Below are positions 26,519 to 34,895 of a DNA stretch of 64,000 nt, in pieces. Location: assembly GCA_021845665.1 (NCBI GenBank), contig JAJZVO010000002.1:1-64000 (forward strand). Reading direction: 5' to 3'. Position numbers and translations under genes: made by a program. Numbering within the stretch: position 1 is the stretch's first letter; each line of letters begins with the position of its first letter. The notes under the pieces were generated by a model that had not been told where the DNA came from, ran no database searches, and saw only the letters and a list, made by a program, of their open reading frames with translations. Source of the DNA: Bacteroidota bacterium. GTDB taxonomy: Bacteria; Bacteroidota; Ignavibacteria; Kryptoniales; JAKASW01.

Positions 26519-27129
26519 GAATTGCTCAGAAATACTCGCACCTGAACGGTGAAGAATACTTGATAGTACACCATAAGCAACTCTATAAGGAGATCAGAGA
26601 GGTAATCTCCAACATCGACGCGGCCACACTCAAGACAAAAATTAGCAAGGAGCTTAGAAAGGTAGGAAGCAACCTCTACAGCCCTGTTGAGTTGAACAAC
26701 GTATTTCTGAGAGAGTTTTCTGCACGTAGTTGGTCGGAGAGCCGTTACAACTATTACATAACTCTCAATCGCGACCTAATGGAAAAGTGTATCTTAATGC
26801 CTGCCAATGAGCAGAAGAAATATCTGATGCAGCAAGGCGAAAAAGATCCGATCTACAGCTATAACCAGACCGACTTTGTAAAAGACAAGATTGCCGTCGA
26901 AGTCCAGTTCGGCAAATACTCTTTTGTGGCTTATGATCTCTTTGTCAAGCACATGCTGTTCTATTCCGGCGGCGTAATAAACCTCGGTATAGAGGTGTTG
27001 CCAACCAAGAAGATGCAGATGCAGATGTCAAGTGGAATCGCCTATTACGAGGGAGAGGTTTATAACGTGATGCGTCAGGGGCGCAACAGCCCACCGGTTC
27101 CGCTCTTGATTCTCGGCATCGAACCTTGA
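26515..27129 (+). CDS. BglII/BstYI-like type II restriction endonuclease
   Basis: 204 residues, ATGA overlap with the methyltransferase gene. The catalytic part reads DFVKDKIAVEVQFGKYSFVAYDLFVKH, whose Glu-x-Gln after an upstream Asp matches the unusual D...ExQ centre of BglII. MQMSSGIAYYEGEVYNV and NSPPVPLLILGIEP follow, as in BglII/BstYI relatives. If specificity follows the family, the target would be AGATCT or RGATCY (inference). AGATCT does occur in the window (for example 17430 and 30735), consistent with protection by methylation rather than site loss. No control (C) protein gene is visible. Confidence 0.85.
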   Translation: MRIAQKYSHLNGEEYLIVHHKQLYKEIREVISNIDAATLKTKISKELRKVGSNLYSPVELNNVFLREFSARSWSESRYNYYITLNRDLMEKCILMPANEQKKYLMQQGEKDPIYSYNQTDFVKDKIAVEVQFGKYSFVAYDLFVKHMLFYSGGVINLGIEVLPTKKMQMQMSSGIAYYEGEVYNVMRQGRNSPPVPLLILGIEP

Positions 27130-27447
27130 GGCAGGTAAGGCTAGCCTCTTCGGGTCTTTCCACCTCCCTGTCTGTTTTCTTCTGGATGTCTTTCCACATA
27201 GCATTTGAATTGGCTGTGTTCGCGCTTGTGGCGGCGAGAGCGTTTCTCATCCGATCCTAAATTGCCGCTTCAACCGGCCCTGAAGAGTGATAAATCCTTG
27301 AAGTGGACATACCGGTTTTCAATCTGCCTGCGGGAGGCTCCACTCCTTAACCGGTGTCTGAGGCGACCGCCTGCCAGGAACAGACTGTCTTTCACCGGTA
27401 CCGTGCAGCGGTCACTCCCATCATAGGCGTGACCATTTACCTCAACC
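27130..27447. other. Intergenic region without a recognisable gene
   Basis: Short frames on both strands (for example 27270-27485 minus) are open but have no ribosome binding site, family feature or consistent start. The stretch separates the restriction-modification operon from the core metabolic genes and could contain relic sequence; I cannot identify it. Confidence 0.4.
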
Positions 27448-27476
27448 TTGATTCTTGGGGGTTCCGAAACTATATT
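27448..27476 (+). promoter_or_regulatory. Sigma-70-type promoter for the efp operon
   Basis: TTGATT at 27448-27453, 17 nt, then TATATT at 27471-27476. Transcription would start near 27483, 35 nt before the efp start codon. Both hexamers are near consensus and the spacing is optimal. Confidence 0.6.
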
Positions 27477-27517
27477 TTTAAGCAAAATTCACAAAACACC
27501 AAGATTTATGGGAGATT

Positions 27518-28078
27518 ATGGCTAGTACCTCAGATTTCAGACCGGGGTTGACGATTCGTTACAATAACGATCTGTGGACAATTGTAGAGTTTCAGCATGT
27601 AAACCCGGGCAATTGGCGCGCGTTCGTTCGGGCGAAGATGAAAAATATTAAAACCGGACAGGTGATTGAGAACAGGTTTCGGGCGGGACAGGACATAGAT
27701 GTTGTCAGGATCGAGCAGCGTACCTACCAATACCTCTACCGGGACGGCGATCTTCTTGTCTTCATGGAAAATGAAACGTACGAGCAGATACAGGTACCTG
27801 AAGAAGTTGTCGGTGAAGGAAGCAAGTTCCTCAAGGAAAACGAGAATGTGCAGATATCCTTCAACGGCTCGGAGATAACCGCCGTTGAAATCCCGATTTT
27901 CGTCAATTTGAAAGTTGTGGAAACGGAGCCGGGCATAAAAGGCGACAGCGTAAATAACGTCATGAAGCCCGCCAAGATGGAAACAGGTGCGACCGTGAAC
28001 GTTCCTCTCTTCGTAAACGAAGGGGAAGTTCTCAAAGTAGATACGCGCACCGGCGCCTACGTGGAGCGCGTAAAGTAG
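27518..28078 (+). CDS. efp: Elongation factor P
   Basis: 186 residues, typical length. KOW/N-terminal domain MASTSDFRPGLTIRYNNDLW, the central OB domain QYLYRDGDLLVFMENETYEQ, and the C-terminal KVDTRTGAYVERV are all present. EF-P relieves ribosomes stalled at polyproline. The tip loop reads HVNPGNWRAFV. At the position of the modified Lys34 of E. coli (KPGKG) there is Asn 32, followed by Trp-Arg, so neither lysine (EpmA type) nor the rhamnosylated arginine at the usual site is present. I recall the related loop TPGNLRAF from Chlorobium. The accB and accC genes follow. Confidence 0.95.
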   Translation: MASTSDFRPGLTIRYNNDLWTIVEFQHVNPGNWRAFVRAKMKNIKTGQVIENRFRAGQDIDVVRIEQRTYQYLYRDGDLLVFMENETYEQIQVPEEVVGEGSKFLKENENVQISFNGSEITAVEIPIFVNLKVVETEPGIKGDSVNNVMKPAKMETGATVNVPLFVNEGEVLKVDTRTGAYVERVK

Positions 28079-28102
28079 TGGAGCCGGCGATCCTTCTATG
28101 AA

Positions 28103-28147
28103 CACGGGCCCGGGGCTCGTGGAGAGAATCCTCACGGTTTTTTCTTT
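28103..28147 (+). terminator. Intrinsic terminator after efp
   Basis: A GC-rich hairpin CACGGGCC/GGCTCGTG (one G-U pair) at 28103-28121 and a second bulged stem CGT-G-GAG/CTC-ACG run directly into a T6 tract at 28138-28143. It would stop or attenuate transcription between efp and accB. Confidence 0.6.
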
Positions 28148-28200
28148 TCATCCTGACTTTTCCCGATAACGGGAGTGGACACCTTAGCATCGGAGACCAA

Positions 28201-28683
28201 ATGGACCTTAACTACATCAAGAAGCTCGTCAAACTAGTGGACGAGAGCGGCGTAGATGAAATAGAGATTGAGGAGGAAGGCTCAAAGATCCGGGTCAGCA
28301 AGGCTCGCCACAATTCCTCGGCGGCTCTAATCCCTCAGTTTCTGCCTCAGCAACCGGTCTACGCTCAACCTGCTCCGGCCCAACCTGTCAATGCGGCGCC
28401 GGAGGCGGCACCTGCCGCCGCACCGAAGGCGGAAGGCTCCAAGTTTCATGAGGTACGTTCGCCGATCGTCGGCACCTTTTACAGCGCTCCTGCACCGAAC
28501 GCCGACCCATACGTGCAGATCGGATCGTCGATTCAACCCGGCACCATTCTCTGCATCATCGAAGCTATGAAGCTGATGAACGAGATAGAATCGGACGTTG
28601 CCGGCAAAGTCGTTCAGATTCTAGTCCAGAACGGTCAGCCAGTTGAATACAATCAGCCTCTATTCCTGGTAGACCCTGCTTGA
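28201..28683 (+). CDS. accB: Acetyl-CoA carboxylase biotin carboxyl carrier protein
   Basis: 160 residues. N-terminal helical part MDLNYIKKLVKLVDESGVDE, then a Pro/Ala-rich linker (about 52-82), then the biotinyl domain with the canonical EAMKLMNEI whose lysine is biotinylated. It carries CO2 from biotin carboxylase to the carboxyltransferase in fatty acid synthesis. The accC gene follows 72 nt downstream; the carboxyltransferase genes are not in this window. All key residues are present. Confidence 0.96.
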   Translation: MDLNYIKKLVKLVDESGVDEIEIEEEGSKIRVSKARHNSSAALIPQFLPQQPVYAQPAPAQPVNAAPEAAPAAAPKAEGSKFHEVRSPIVGTFYSAPAPNADPYVQIGSSIQPGTILCIIEAMKLMNEIESDVAGKVVQILVQNGQPVEYNQPLFLVDPA

Positions 28684-28755
28684 TTAATACTTCTTCAAAA
28701 TTTCGCATTTCGAATTGCGAATTGTAAATTCGAAGTCCGCAATCTGAGGCAACTA

Positions 28756-30096
28756 TTGTTTAACAAGATACTTATAGCAAACAGAGGTGAGATCGCGCTC
28801 CGCGTAATCAGAAGCTGCAAGGAGCTCGGCATCAAGACGGTAGCGGTATACTCTGAAGCCGATCATGATTCTCTACACGTTCGTTTTGCAGATGAAGCTG
28901 TCTGCATAGGTCCGCCTCCCGGACGCGAGAGCTACCTCAATATCCCGAGGATCATTGCCGCGGCGGAGATAACGAACGCAGACGCAATTCATCCGGGCTA
29001 CGGATTTCTCTCGGAAAACGCGAGATTTTCGGAAATTTGCGAGAGTAGCGGCATAAAATTCATCGGGCCAAAGCCCGAGATGATCACCATGATGGGCGAC
29101 AAGGCCTCTGCCAAAGACACGATGCGGAAGGCGGGCGTACCCGTCGTTCCCGGTAGCGATGGAGTCATCGACGATCCGAAGACGGCGAAGGAAGTAGCGG
29201 AATCGGTCGGATACCCGGTTATTATAAAAGCGACAGCCGGGGGTGGCGGAAAAGGGATGAGGCTCGCGTGGAACGCGGATGAATTTGAAAGACAATTCCA
29301 GATGGCGCGTACCGAAGCGGAAGCTGCCTTTGGAAACGGCGGCGTTTACATTGAAAAGTATGTTGAGCAGCCGCGTCATATCGAGTTCCAGGTGCTGGGT
29401 GACCAGCATGGCGAGGTGATTCACCTCGGCGAACGCGAGTGCTCCATCCAACGGCGGCATCAGAAGCTGATCGAGGAATCACCGTCTCCAATCGTAGATC
29501 CGGAACTCCGGGAAAAAATGGGCGCTGCCGCCATCAAGGGCGCGAAGAGCGTCAAGTACGAAGGCGCCGGTACGATTGAATTCCTGGTCGATAAGTATAA
29601 GAATTTCTACTTTATGGAAATGAATACGAGGATCCAGGTAGAGCACCCGGTAACCGAACAGGTAACGGGTTTCGATTTAGTCAAGGAACAGATCTTCGTG
29701 GCTTCGGGTTCAAGAGTCAGCAGGAAGAAGTTGAAACAGACCGGCCACGCGATCGAATGCCGCATAAATGCGGAGGATCCTTTCAAGGATTTTCGACCGA
29801 ATCCCGGTACCATTACCGGTTTTCATGTACCCGGGGGATTTGGCGTCAGGACAGATTCGCATGTGTATGTTGGCTACAAGGTTCCGCCTTATTACGACTC
29901 GCTTCTCGCGAAGCTAATTGCTTTCGCGCCGACCAGGGAAGAGGCGATAGACAAAATGTACAGGGCGTTGGACGAGTTTGTGGTGGAAGGCATAGCCACC
30001 ACGATCCCGTTTCACAAGAAAGTAATGAAGGACGAGCGTTTCAGGAAAGGCGAGTTCGATACTCACTTCCTCGATTCGTTCAACTTCGCGGACTGA
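28756..30096 (+). CDS. accC: Acetyl-CoA carboxylase biotin carboxylase subunit
   Basis: 446 residues from a TTG start at 28756 with GAGG 9 nt upstream; the protein begins [20 protein letters not shown] as in the family, so no longer start is needed. The ATP-grasp glycine loop is [15 protein letters not shown], the catalytic part [15 protein letters not shown], and [11 protein letters not shown] is intact. It carboxylates biotin on AccB using ATP and bicarbonate. The length matches the usual 445-450 residues. Operon with accB. Confidence 0.96.
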   Translation: MFNKILIANRGEIALRVIRSCKELGIKTVAVYSEADHDSLHVRFADEAVCIGPPPGRESYLNIPRIIAAAEITNADAIHPGYGFLSENARFSEICESSGIKFIGPKPEMITMMGDKASAKDTMRKAGVPVVPGSDGVIDDPKTAKEVAESVGYPVIIKATAGGGGKGMRLAWNADEFERQFQMARTEAEAAFGNGGVYIEKYVEQPRHIEFQVLGDQHGEVIHLGERECSIQRRHQKLIEESPSPIVDPELREKMGAAAIKGAKSVKYEGAGTIEFLVDKYKNFYFMEMNTRIQVEHPVTEQVTGFDLVKEQIFVASGSRVSRKKLKQTGHAIECRINAEDPFKDFRPNPGTITGFHVPGGFGVRTDSHVYVGYKVPPYYDSLLAKLIAFAPTREEAIDKMYRALDEFVVEGIATTIPFHKKVMKDERFRKGEFDTHFLDSFNFAD

Positions 30097-30107
30097 TTCC
30101 GCAGTCA

Positions 30108-30130
30108 CGGAGCCCACAATCGTGGCTCCG
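30108..30130 (+). other. Stable hairpin downstream of accC
   Basis: CGGAGCC at 30108-30114 pairs with GGCTCCG at 30124-30130, extended by AC/GT with one bulged C and an AATC loop. The T tract after it is poor (GTTGAATT), so it may be a weak terminator, a processing or stability element, or both. It separates accC from the glycine-cleavage genes. Confidence 0.45.
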
Positions 30131-30267
30131 GTTGAATTCACATTACCGAAGGTGCAGGCTGGCGAATCGTTTCATGCACTTAGGAATCACGGATTTCACC
30201 GGAACGTGGGATCTCGCCTTAACAATTCTGTCAGCGATTTAAGTTTTAACTTGTCGAAGGAGAAAAC

Positions 30268-30648
30268 ATGGAATTTCCCAAAGACCTGAAGTACACCAAA
30301 GATCATGAGTGGATCCGTGTCGACGGCGGTACAGGTGTTGTCGGAATCACGGAATACGCGCAGGGCGAACTGGGCGACGTGGTCTTCGTCGAACTTCCCG
30401 CGGTAGGTGCGAAGCTCCAGCAGGGAAAACAATTTGGAACCATCGAGGCGGTGAAAACCGTCTCCGATTTATTTGCTCCCGTCAGCGGAGAAGTGGTTGA
30501 GATCAACGAGACTCTTAAAGACTCACCAGAGGTCGTGAACAAGTACCCGTATTCCGGAGGTTGGATGGTGAAGGTGAAGATTTCGAACGTCGCCGAGTTG
30601 GACGGCCTTCTGGATGCGGCAAAGTACGAGGAGACGGTAGGAAAATAG
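30268..30648 (+). CDS. gcvH: Glycine cleavage system H protein
   Basis: 126 residues. LKYTKDHEWIRVDG at the start, GITEYAQGELGDVVFVELP, and the lipoyl-lysine motif FGTIEAVKTVSDLFAPVSG are textbook features. The lipoylated H protein shuttles the aminomethyl group between the P, T and L proteins of the complex. AAGGAG precedes the ATG. The P-protein subunit 1 gene follows 15 nt later in the same operon. Confidence 0.97.
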   Translation: MEFPKDLKYTKDHEWIRVDGGTGVVGITEYAQGELGDVVFVELPAVGAKLQQGKQFGTIEAVKTVSDLFAPVSGEVVEINETLKDSPEVVNKYPYSGGWMVKVKISNVAELDGLLDAAKYEETVGK

Positions 30649-30663
30649 CAGGAGAATTAGAAA

Positions 30664-32004
30664 GTGGCCTATTACCCGAATACCGACGAAGACCGGCGTG
30701 ACATGCTTGCAGCTGTCGGAGTTACGGATTTTGAAGATCTCATAAAAGATATCCCAAGGGAAATCAGGTTGAAAGGCGATCTGAAAATCCCCCCGGCAAT
30801 GAGTGAATATGAGGTGACAAGACACGTTGCGGCGCTGGCCGGTAAGAACGTGAACACCCAGGACGCGGTCTCCTTCATCGGCGCAGGAGCCTATGACCAT
30901 TTCATCCCGTCGGCAATCGGCGCGCTGCTGGGCAGATCGGAATTCTACACCGCATATACTCCCTACCAGGCGGAAGTAAGCCAGGGGACGCTGCAATCGA
31001 TATACGAGTACCAGACTATGATTTGCCGGTTGACAGGCATGGACGTTTCGAATGCATCGTTGTACGATGCAGGAAGCGGTCTTGCGGAGGCAGCGCTGAT
31101 GGCCGTATCTCATACCGGTAGAAAGAAGATTGTTGCCGCACATCCCATTCACCCGTTTTACATGCGGGTGGTGAAGACTTACGTGCACGGGCAGGGATTC
31201 GAGATTATCGAGATACCCGCTCGCGAAGGCGCCGCCGACATCGATGCGGCAAAGAGAGCGGTCGACGAAAATACCGCGGCACTTCTGGTGCAGCAGCCTT
31301 CGTTCTTCGGGACGCTTAACGACGTCTTTGCGCTTGGAGAGATCGCACATGCGAAGGGAGCGCTCTACGTCGTCGATGCCGCGCCCATCTCTCTTGGACT
31401 CCTCGCCGCTCCGGGAGAATATGGTGCCGATGTCGTCGTCGGCGAGGGTCAGGCACTCGGAATTCCGCAGAGTCTCGGAGGACCGTTCCTCGGTATCTTT
31501 GCTGTCAGGGAAGCGCTTATCCGTCGTCTGCCGGGAAGACTTGCTGGCGTGACTGTGGACGCTGACGGGAAGAAAGGTTACGTATTGACGCTGCAAACCC
31601 GGGAGCAGCAGATAAGGCGCGAGAAGGCAACATCGAACATCTGTACGAACGAGGGTTTGATGATGCTTGCGTCGACCATCTACATGTCGCTCATGGGCAA
31701 GAATGGTATAAGAGAAGTTGCTGAGCAATCCGGTGCGAAGGCGCATTACCTCGCCGAACAGATTGCCAAGGTGCCTGGTTTCGCGGTGAAGTACAAGCAT
31801 CCGTTCTTCAACGAGTTTCTGGTTTCGACTCCGGTCCCGGCCGACCAACTCTTAAAGGCGGGTCTTAAGAGGAAGATTCTCGCTGGCGTCGATCTCGAAG
31901 CGTTGTATCCGTCAGAGAAAGGCCTTCTTGTGGCTGTAACGGAAAAGCGCACGCGCACCGAACTTGACGAATATGTGGATCTGCTGAAGTCGATTTCGCG
32001 GTGA
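30664..32004 (+). CDS. gcvPA: Glycine dehydrogenase (decarboxylating) subunit 1
   Basis: 446 residues from a GTG start (AGGAG upstream). The N-terminal subunit of a split P protein: YYPNTDEDRRDMLAAVGV, YDHFIPSAIGALLGRSEFYT, AYTPYQAEVSQGTLQSIYEY and GPFLGIFAV are all typical of GcvPA. It acts with GcvPB, the PLP-binding subunit, to decarboxylate glycine and load the H protein. GcvPB is not adjacent; the next gene is guaA, so the second subunit must be encoded elsewhere. A GcvT gene is not in the window either. Confidence 0.95.
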   Translation: MAYYPNTDEDRRDMLAAVGVTDFEDLIKDIPREIRLKGDLKIPPAMSEYEVTRHVAALAGKNVNTQDAVSFIGAGAYDHFIPSAIGALLGRSEFYTAYTPYQAEVSQGTLQSIYEYQTMICRLTGMDVSNASLYDAGSGLAEAALMAVSHTGRKKIVAAHPIHPFYMRVVKTYVHGQGFEIIEIPAREGAADIDAAKRAVDENTAALLVQQPSFFGTLNDVFALGEIAHAKGALYVVDAAPISLGLLAAPGEYGADVVVGEGQALGIPQSLGGPFLGIFAVREALIRRLPGRLAGVTVDADGKKGYVLTLQTREQQIRREKATSNICTNEGLMMLASTIYMSLMGKNGIREVAEQSGAKAHYLAEQIAKVPGFAVKYKHPFFNEFLVSTPVPADQLLKAGLKRKILAGVDLEALYPSEKGLLVAVTEKRTRTELDEYVDLLKSISR

Positions 32005-32408
32005 GCATCGACCTCTCTTGACACGCCCTGTTGAGGTCAGGAGTTGTGTGCTTGCGGAAACAGGCGGAATTGGTCAAATTACTTGTGAACTGGAACGGCA
32101 ATGATACGGTTGCACTCATCTTCATCCGGGAGAAACTGATCTCGCTTTGAGATTTCCACGGGACATCTCTGGAAGGGAACTCGCGGAACAGCTTTCGGTT
32201 TTAGAATGCTAGACAAGGAGACAGAGCGGGAGTCGTGTCCGTTCGACATCTGCCGAGATGGGGAAACATCATCCAACAAGTCCAGTTCACGCGGCCATCG
32301 AGTCGGTATTGGACGCCGTTATCCGGGACGTGGCAGAACACTTCAGACTCAGCCATGACGAAGTTTCCGGCAAGTCTTTCCAGGACAAACAACAAGATTG
32401 AAACGTAA
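32005..32408. other. Intergenic region between gcvPA and guaA
   Basis: No long gene, no clear promoter or terminator recognised. It contains the small open frame at 32258-32401 listed separately. Nothing else could be assigned. Confidence 0.35.
32258..32401 (+). CDS. Possible small protein upstream of guaA
   Basis: Forty-seven codons beginning MGKHHPTSPVHAAIESVLDA and ending just before the guaA start. The middle part (IESVLDAVIRDVAEHFRL) reads like an amphipathic helix, and the composition is protein-like. No clear ribosome binding site and no family are recognised, so it may be chance. Confidence 0.25.
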   Translation: MGKHHPTSPVHAAIESVLDAVIRDVAEHFRLSHDEVSGKSFQDKQQD

Positions 32409-33941
32409 ATGGATAAGATTCTAATTCTAGATTTCGGTGCGCAGTACACTCAGCTCATCGCGCGGAGAGTTCGCGAGCTGAATGTATTGAGCCTCGTGGA
32501 GAACTTCGATTTCCCCTACGACAAAATCAAAGAACTGGCGCCTAAAGGGATCATCCTATCGGGCGGCCCATCGAGCGTGTATCAGGCGAACGCCCCGCTT
32601 CCTGACGAGAGAATTTTCGAGGCGGGGATACCCGTCCTCGGCATATGTTACGGTCTGCAGGTCATAGCGCACCAGCTCGGTGGCGAAGTCGACAGGTCGG
32701 CGCACCAGGAGTTCGGCAAGGCAATGCTCATCGTGGACGATTCGAAGGATCTCCTGCGGAACATAGGTGACGTCTCGAAGGTGTGGATGAGCCACGCGGA
32801 CAAAGTCACGAAACTTCCGCCCGGGTTTGTCCCGATCGCTCACACCGATAATTCCCCGGTGGCGGCCTTCAAGTCGGACCAAAGAAAGGTCTTCGGCGTT
32901 CAATTCCATCCCGAAGTGGTTCACACATCCAGGGGAAAGGAAATACTCGGCAACTTCGTCATAGGTGTCTGCGGATGCAAGCCCGACTGGGAGCCGGGAA
33001 ATTTCATAGAAGAAACCACGCGGGAGATAAAGTCGAAAGTCGGAACCGGGAAAGTCATCTGCGCGATGAGCGGCGGTGTCGATTCAGCGGTCGCGGCAGT
33101 TCTGCTTGAAAGGGCGATAGGCAGCCAGCTTCACGCGGTTCACATCGACAACGGGCTGATGCGGAAAGACGAAAGCAGGAACGTCGTCGAGTACTTCAGA
33201 AAGAATTTCGATATGAACCTGCGTCATGTCGATGCTTCGGACACTTTCCTGAAGAAGTTGCGCGGCGTGACCGATCCGGAGAAGAAACGGAAGATAATAG
33301 GCAACACCTTTATCGAGGTGTTCGAAAAGGTGGCGCACGAGATAAGGGATGTAGAGTTTCTGGCACAGGGCACGTTGTACCCTGATGTCATAGAGTCGCA
33401 ATCTCACAAAGGCCCTTCGGCGAAGATCAAGACCCACCATAACGTCGGCGGGCTTCCCGATGTGATGAAGCTGAAGCTCATCGAGCCGTTCAGGCTTCTG
33501 TTCAAAGACGAAGTAAGGCAGGTTGGCCGCGCGCTAGGGATTTCGTCCGACATAATAGACCGCCATCCGTTCCCGGGACCAGGGCTGGCCGTCAGGATAC
33601 TGGGCGACGTCACGCCGGAGAAGCTCGAAATTCTCCGCCAGGCAGATGATATTTTCATCGACGAGATCAGGAAGCATGGAATTTACACCGATATATGGCA
33701 AGCATTCGCGGTTCTTTTGCCGGTGCAGTCTGTGGGCGTCATGGGCGACGAGCGGACATACGAGTACACTATAGCGCTACGCGCCGTCACGAGCGAAGAC
33801 GGGATGACCGCCGACTGGGCGCTGATCCCTTACGAGCTTCTTGCCAAAGTATCGAGCAGGATCATTAACGAGGTGCGCGGGGTGAACAGGGTAGTGTACG
33901 ACATCAGCAGCAAACCTCCCGCGACCATCGAATGGGAGTGA
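32409..33941 (+). CDS. guaA: GMP synthase (glutamine-hydrolysing)
   Basis: 510 residues, normal length. The class I glutaminase domain has the nucleophile motif VLGICYGLQ and the catalytic HPEV. The ATP-pyrophosphatase domain begins with [15 protein letters not shown]. The C-terminal dimerisation domain ends PPATIEWE as in the family. It converts XMP to GMP with glutamine as nitrogen donor in the cytoplasm. A TPR protein gene follows 49 nt later. Confidence 0.97.
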   Translation: MDKILILDFGAQYTQLIARRVRELNVLSLVENFDFPYDKIKELAPKGIILSGGPSSVYQANAPLPDERIFEAGIPVLGICYGLQVIAHQLGGEVDRSAHQEFGKAMLIVDDSKDLLRNIGDVSKVWMSHADKVTKLPPGFVPIAHTDNSPVAAFKSDQRKVFGVQFHPEVVHTSRGKEILGNFVIGVCGCKPDWEPGNFIEETTREIKSKVGTGKVICAMSGGVDSAVAAVLLERAIGSQLHAVHIDNGLMRKDESRNVVEYFRKNFDMNLRHVDASDTFLKKLRGVTDPEKKRKIIGNTFIEVFEKVAHEIRDVEFLAQGTLYPDVIESQSHKGPSAKIKTHHNVGGLPDVMKLKLIEPFRLLFKDEVRQVGRALGISSDIIDRHPFPGPGLAVRILGDVTPEKLEILRQADDIFIDEIRKHGIYTDIWQAFAVLLPVQSVGVMGDERTYEYTIALRAVTSEDGMTADWALIPYELLAKVSSRIINEVRGVNRVVYDISSKPPATIEWE

Positions 33942-33990
33942 AACTTTCCTTTCGAGCCCTTATCTTCCCTTGACCAAATGAAATCAAGAG

Positions 33991-34893
33991 ATGGGATTAA
34001 CAGAACGATCGAGTGAAGCCGTGAAAATTATGATCGACGAGGCGGTCGGCTTTCTCGGAGAAGACAAGCCTCTGCACGCCATGCAGATCCTCAGAAGGAT
34101 CATCTCGAAGGATCCGGATTGTGCCGATGCTTACCTGAAGCTTACCGAGATTTACCTGGGGCTTCACAATTACGATGCAGCCGAGAAGCTGCTGCAGGAT
34201 GCGCTCGATCGGATGCCCGACGATTACAGGCTGGCATACGCGCTGGGGAGTTTCTACTTCAATGTCGGCGAAATGGAGCGCGCGTTTCCTCTTCTCAGGA
34301 AGCTGACGTCGTGGCGTAATCCGAGCGTCCATCTGGCGCTTGCATCGATCTTCCTGGAAAACGATAATTACGACGAGGCTGCGTCCGAAGTGCGGCTGGT
34401 TTTGAAAACGGACGGAAAGTACCCCGATGCTAACGGACTCCTCGGCAGGGTTTACCTGAAGCGGAAAGACTTTCCCAATGCCATAAAATACCTGAAGCGC
34501 GAGCTTGGAATTAACGAGTCGTCTGTCGAATTCCGTCTCGATCTCGCGACCGCGTTTTACATGCTGGGGGACCTTCGCGAGGCGCTCGAAGAATTCACGC
34601 TTCTTATCGATACGGATCCGGATTTCTATCCCGGTTGGTTGATGTGCGGCAAAATCCTTCTCGAGTTGGGCAAGACCGGCGAATCGGAATTTTATCTTAC
34701 CAGGGCGCTCAGCATCAACCCGAGAAGCGCGGAAGTGCTACAGGCGCTTGCAAACCTTTACAGCACGATCGGGGAGGATGAGAAAGCCCGTACCATCTTC
34801 GACGAACTGGCGGAAGCAAATGCTATCGTAGAAGACGACTCCGAAACTCTGGAACGAATATCCAAGATAAACAGGAAGCGGAAAAGACACTGA
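33991..34893 (+). CDS. Tetratricopeptide repeat protein
   Basis: 300 residues made of about seven to eight TPR units. Clear examples are CADAYLKLTEIYLGLHNYDA, YRLAYALGSFYFNVGEMERA, PDANGLLGRVYLKRKDFPNA and FRLDLATAFYMLGDLREALE. There is no signal peptide or membrane helix, so it should be cytoplasmic. The C-terminus is basic (KINRKRKRH). The gene is separated from the next, a TPR/periplasmic-binding protein, by only 2 nt. The two are therefore co-transcribed and may form an assembly pair across compartments (inference). Confidence 0.85.
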   Translation: MGLTERSSEAVKIMIDEAVGFLGEDKPLHAMQILRRIISKDPDCADAYLKLTEIYLGLHNYDAAEKLLQDALDRMPDDYRLAYALGSFYFNVGEMERAFPLLRKLTSWRNPSVHLALASIFLENDNYDEAASEVRLVLKTDGKYPDANGLLGRVYLKRKDFPNAIKYLKRELGINESSVEFRLDLATAFYMLGDLREALEEFTLLIDTDPDFYPGWLMCGKILLELGKTGESEFYLTRALSINPRSAEVLQALANLYSTIGEDEKARTIFDELAEANAIVEDDSETLERISKINRKRKRH

Positions 34894-34895
34894 CG

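Noticed and set aside
30097-30267. Glycine riboswitch ahead of gcvH
   Set aside because: Only a weak ACCGAAGG word is present; the paired aptamer stems and the GGGGCAA-type core are missing.
30523-31848. 441-codon minus-strand frame antisense to gcvPA
   Set aside because: Shadow of a conserved enzyme caused by GC-rich codons; composition is Arg/His/Ser-rich and unlike real neighbours.
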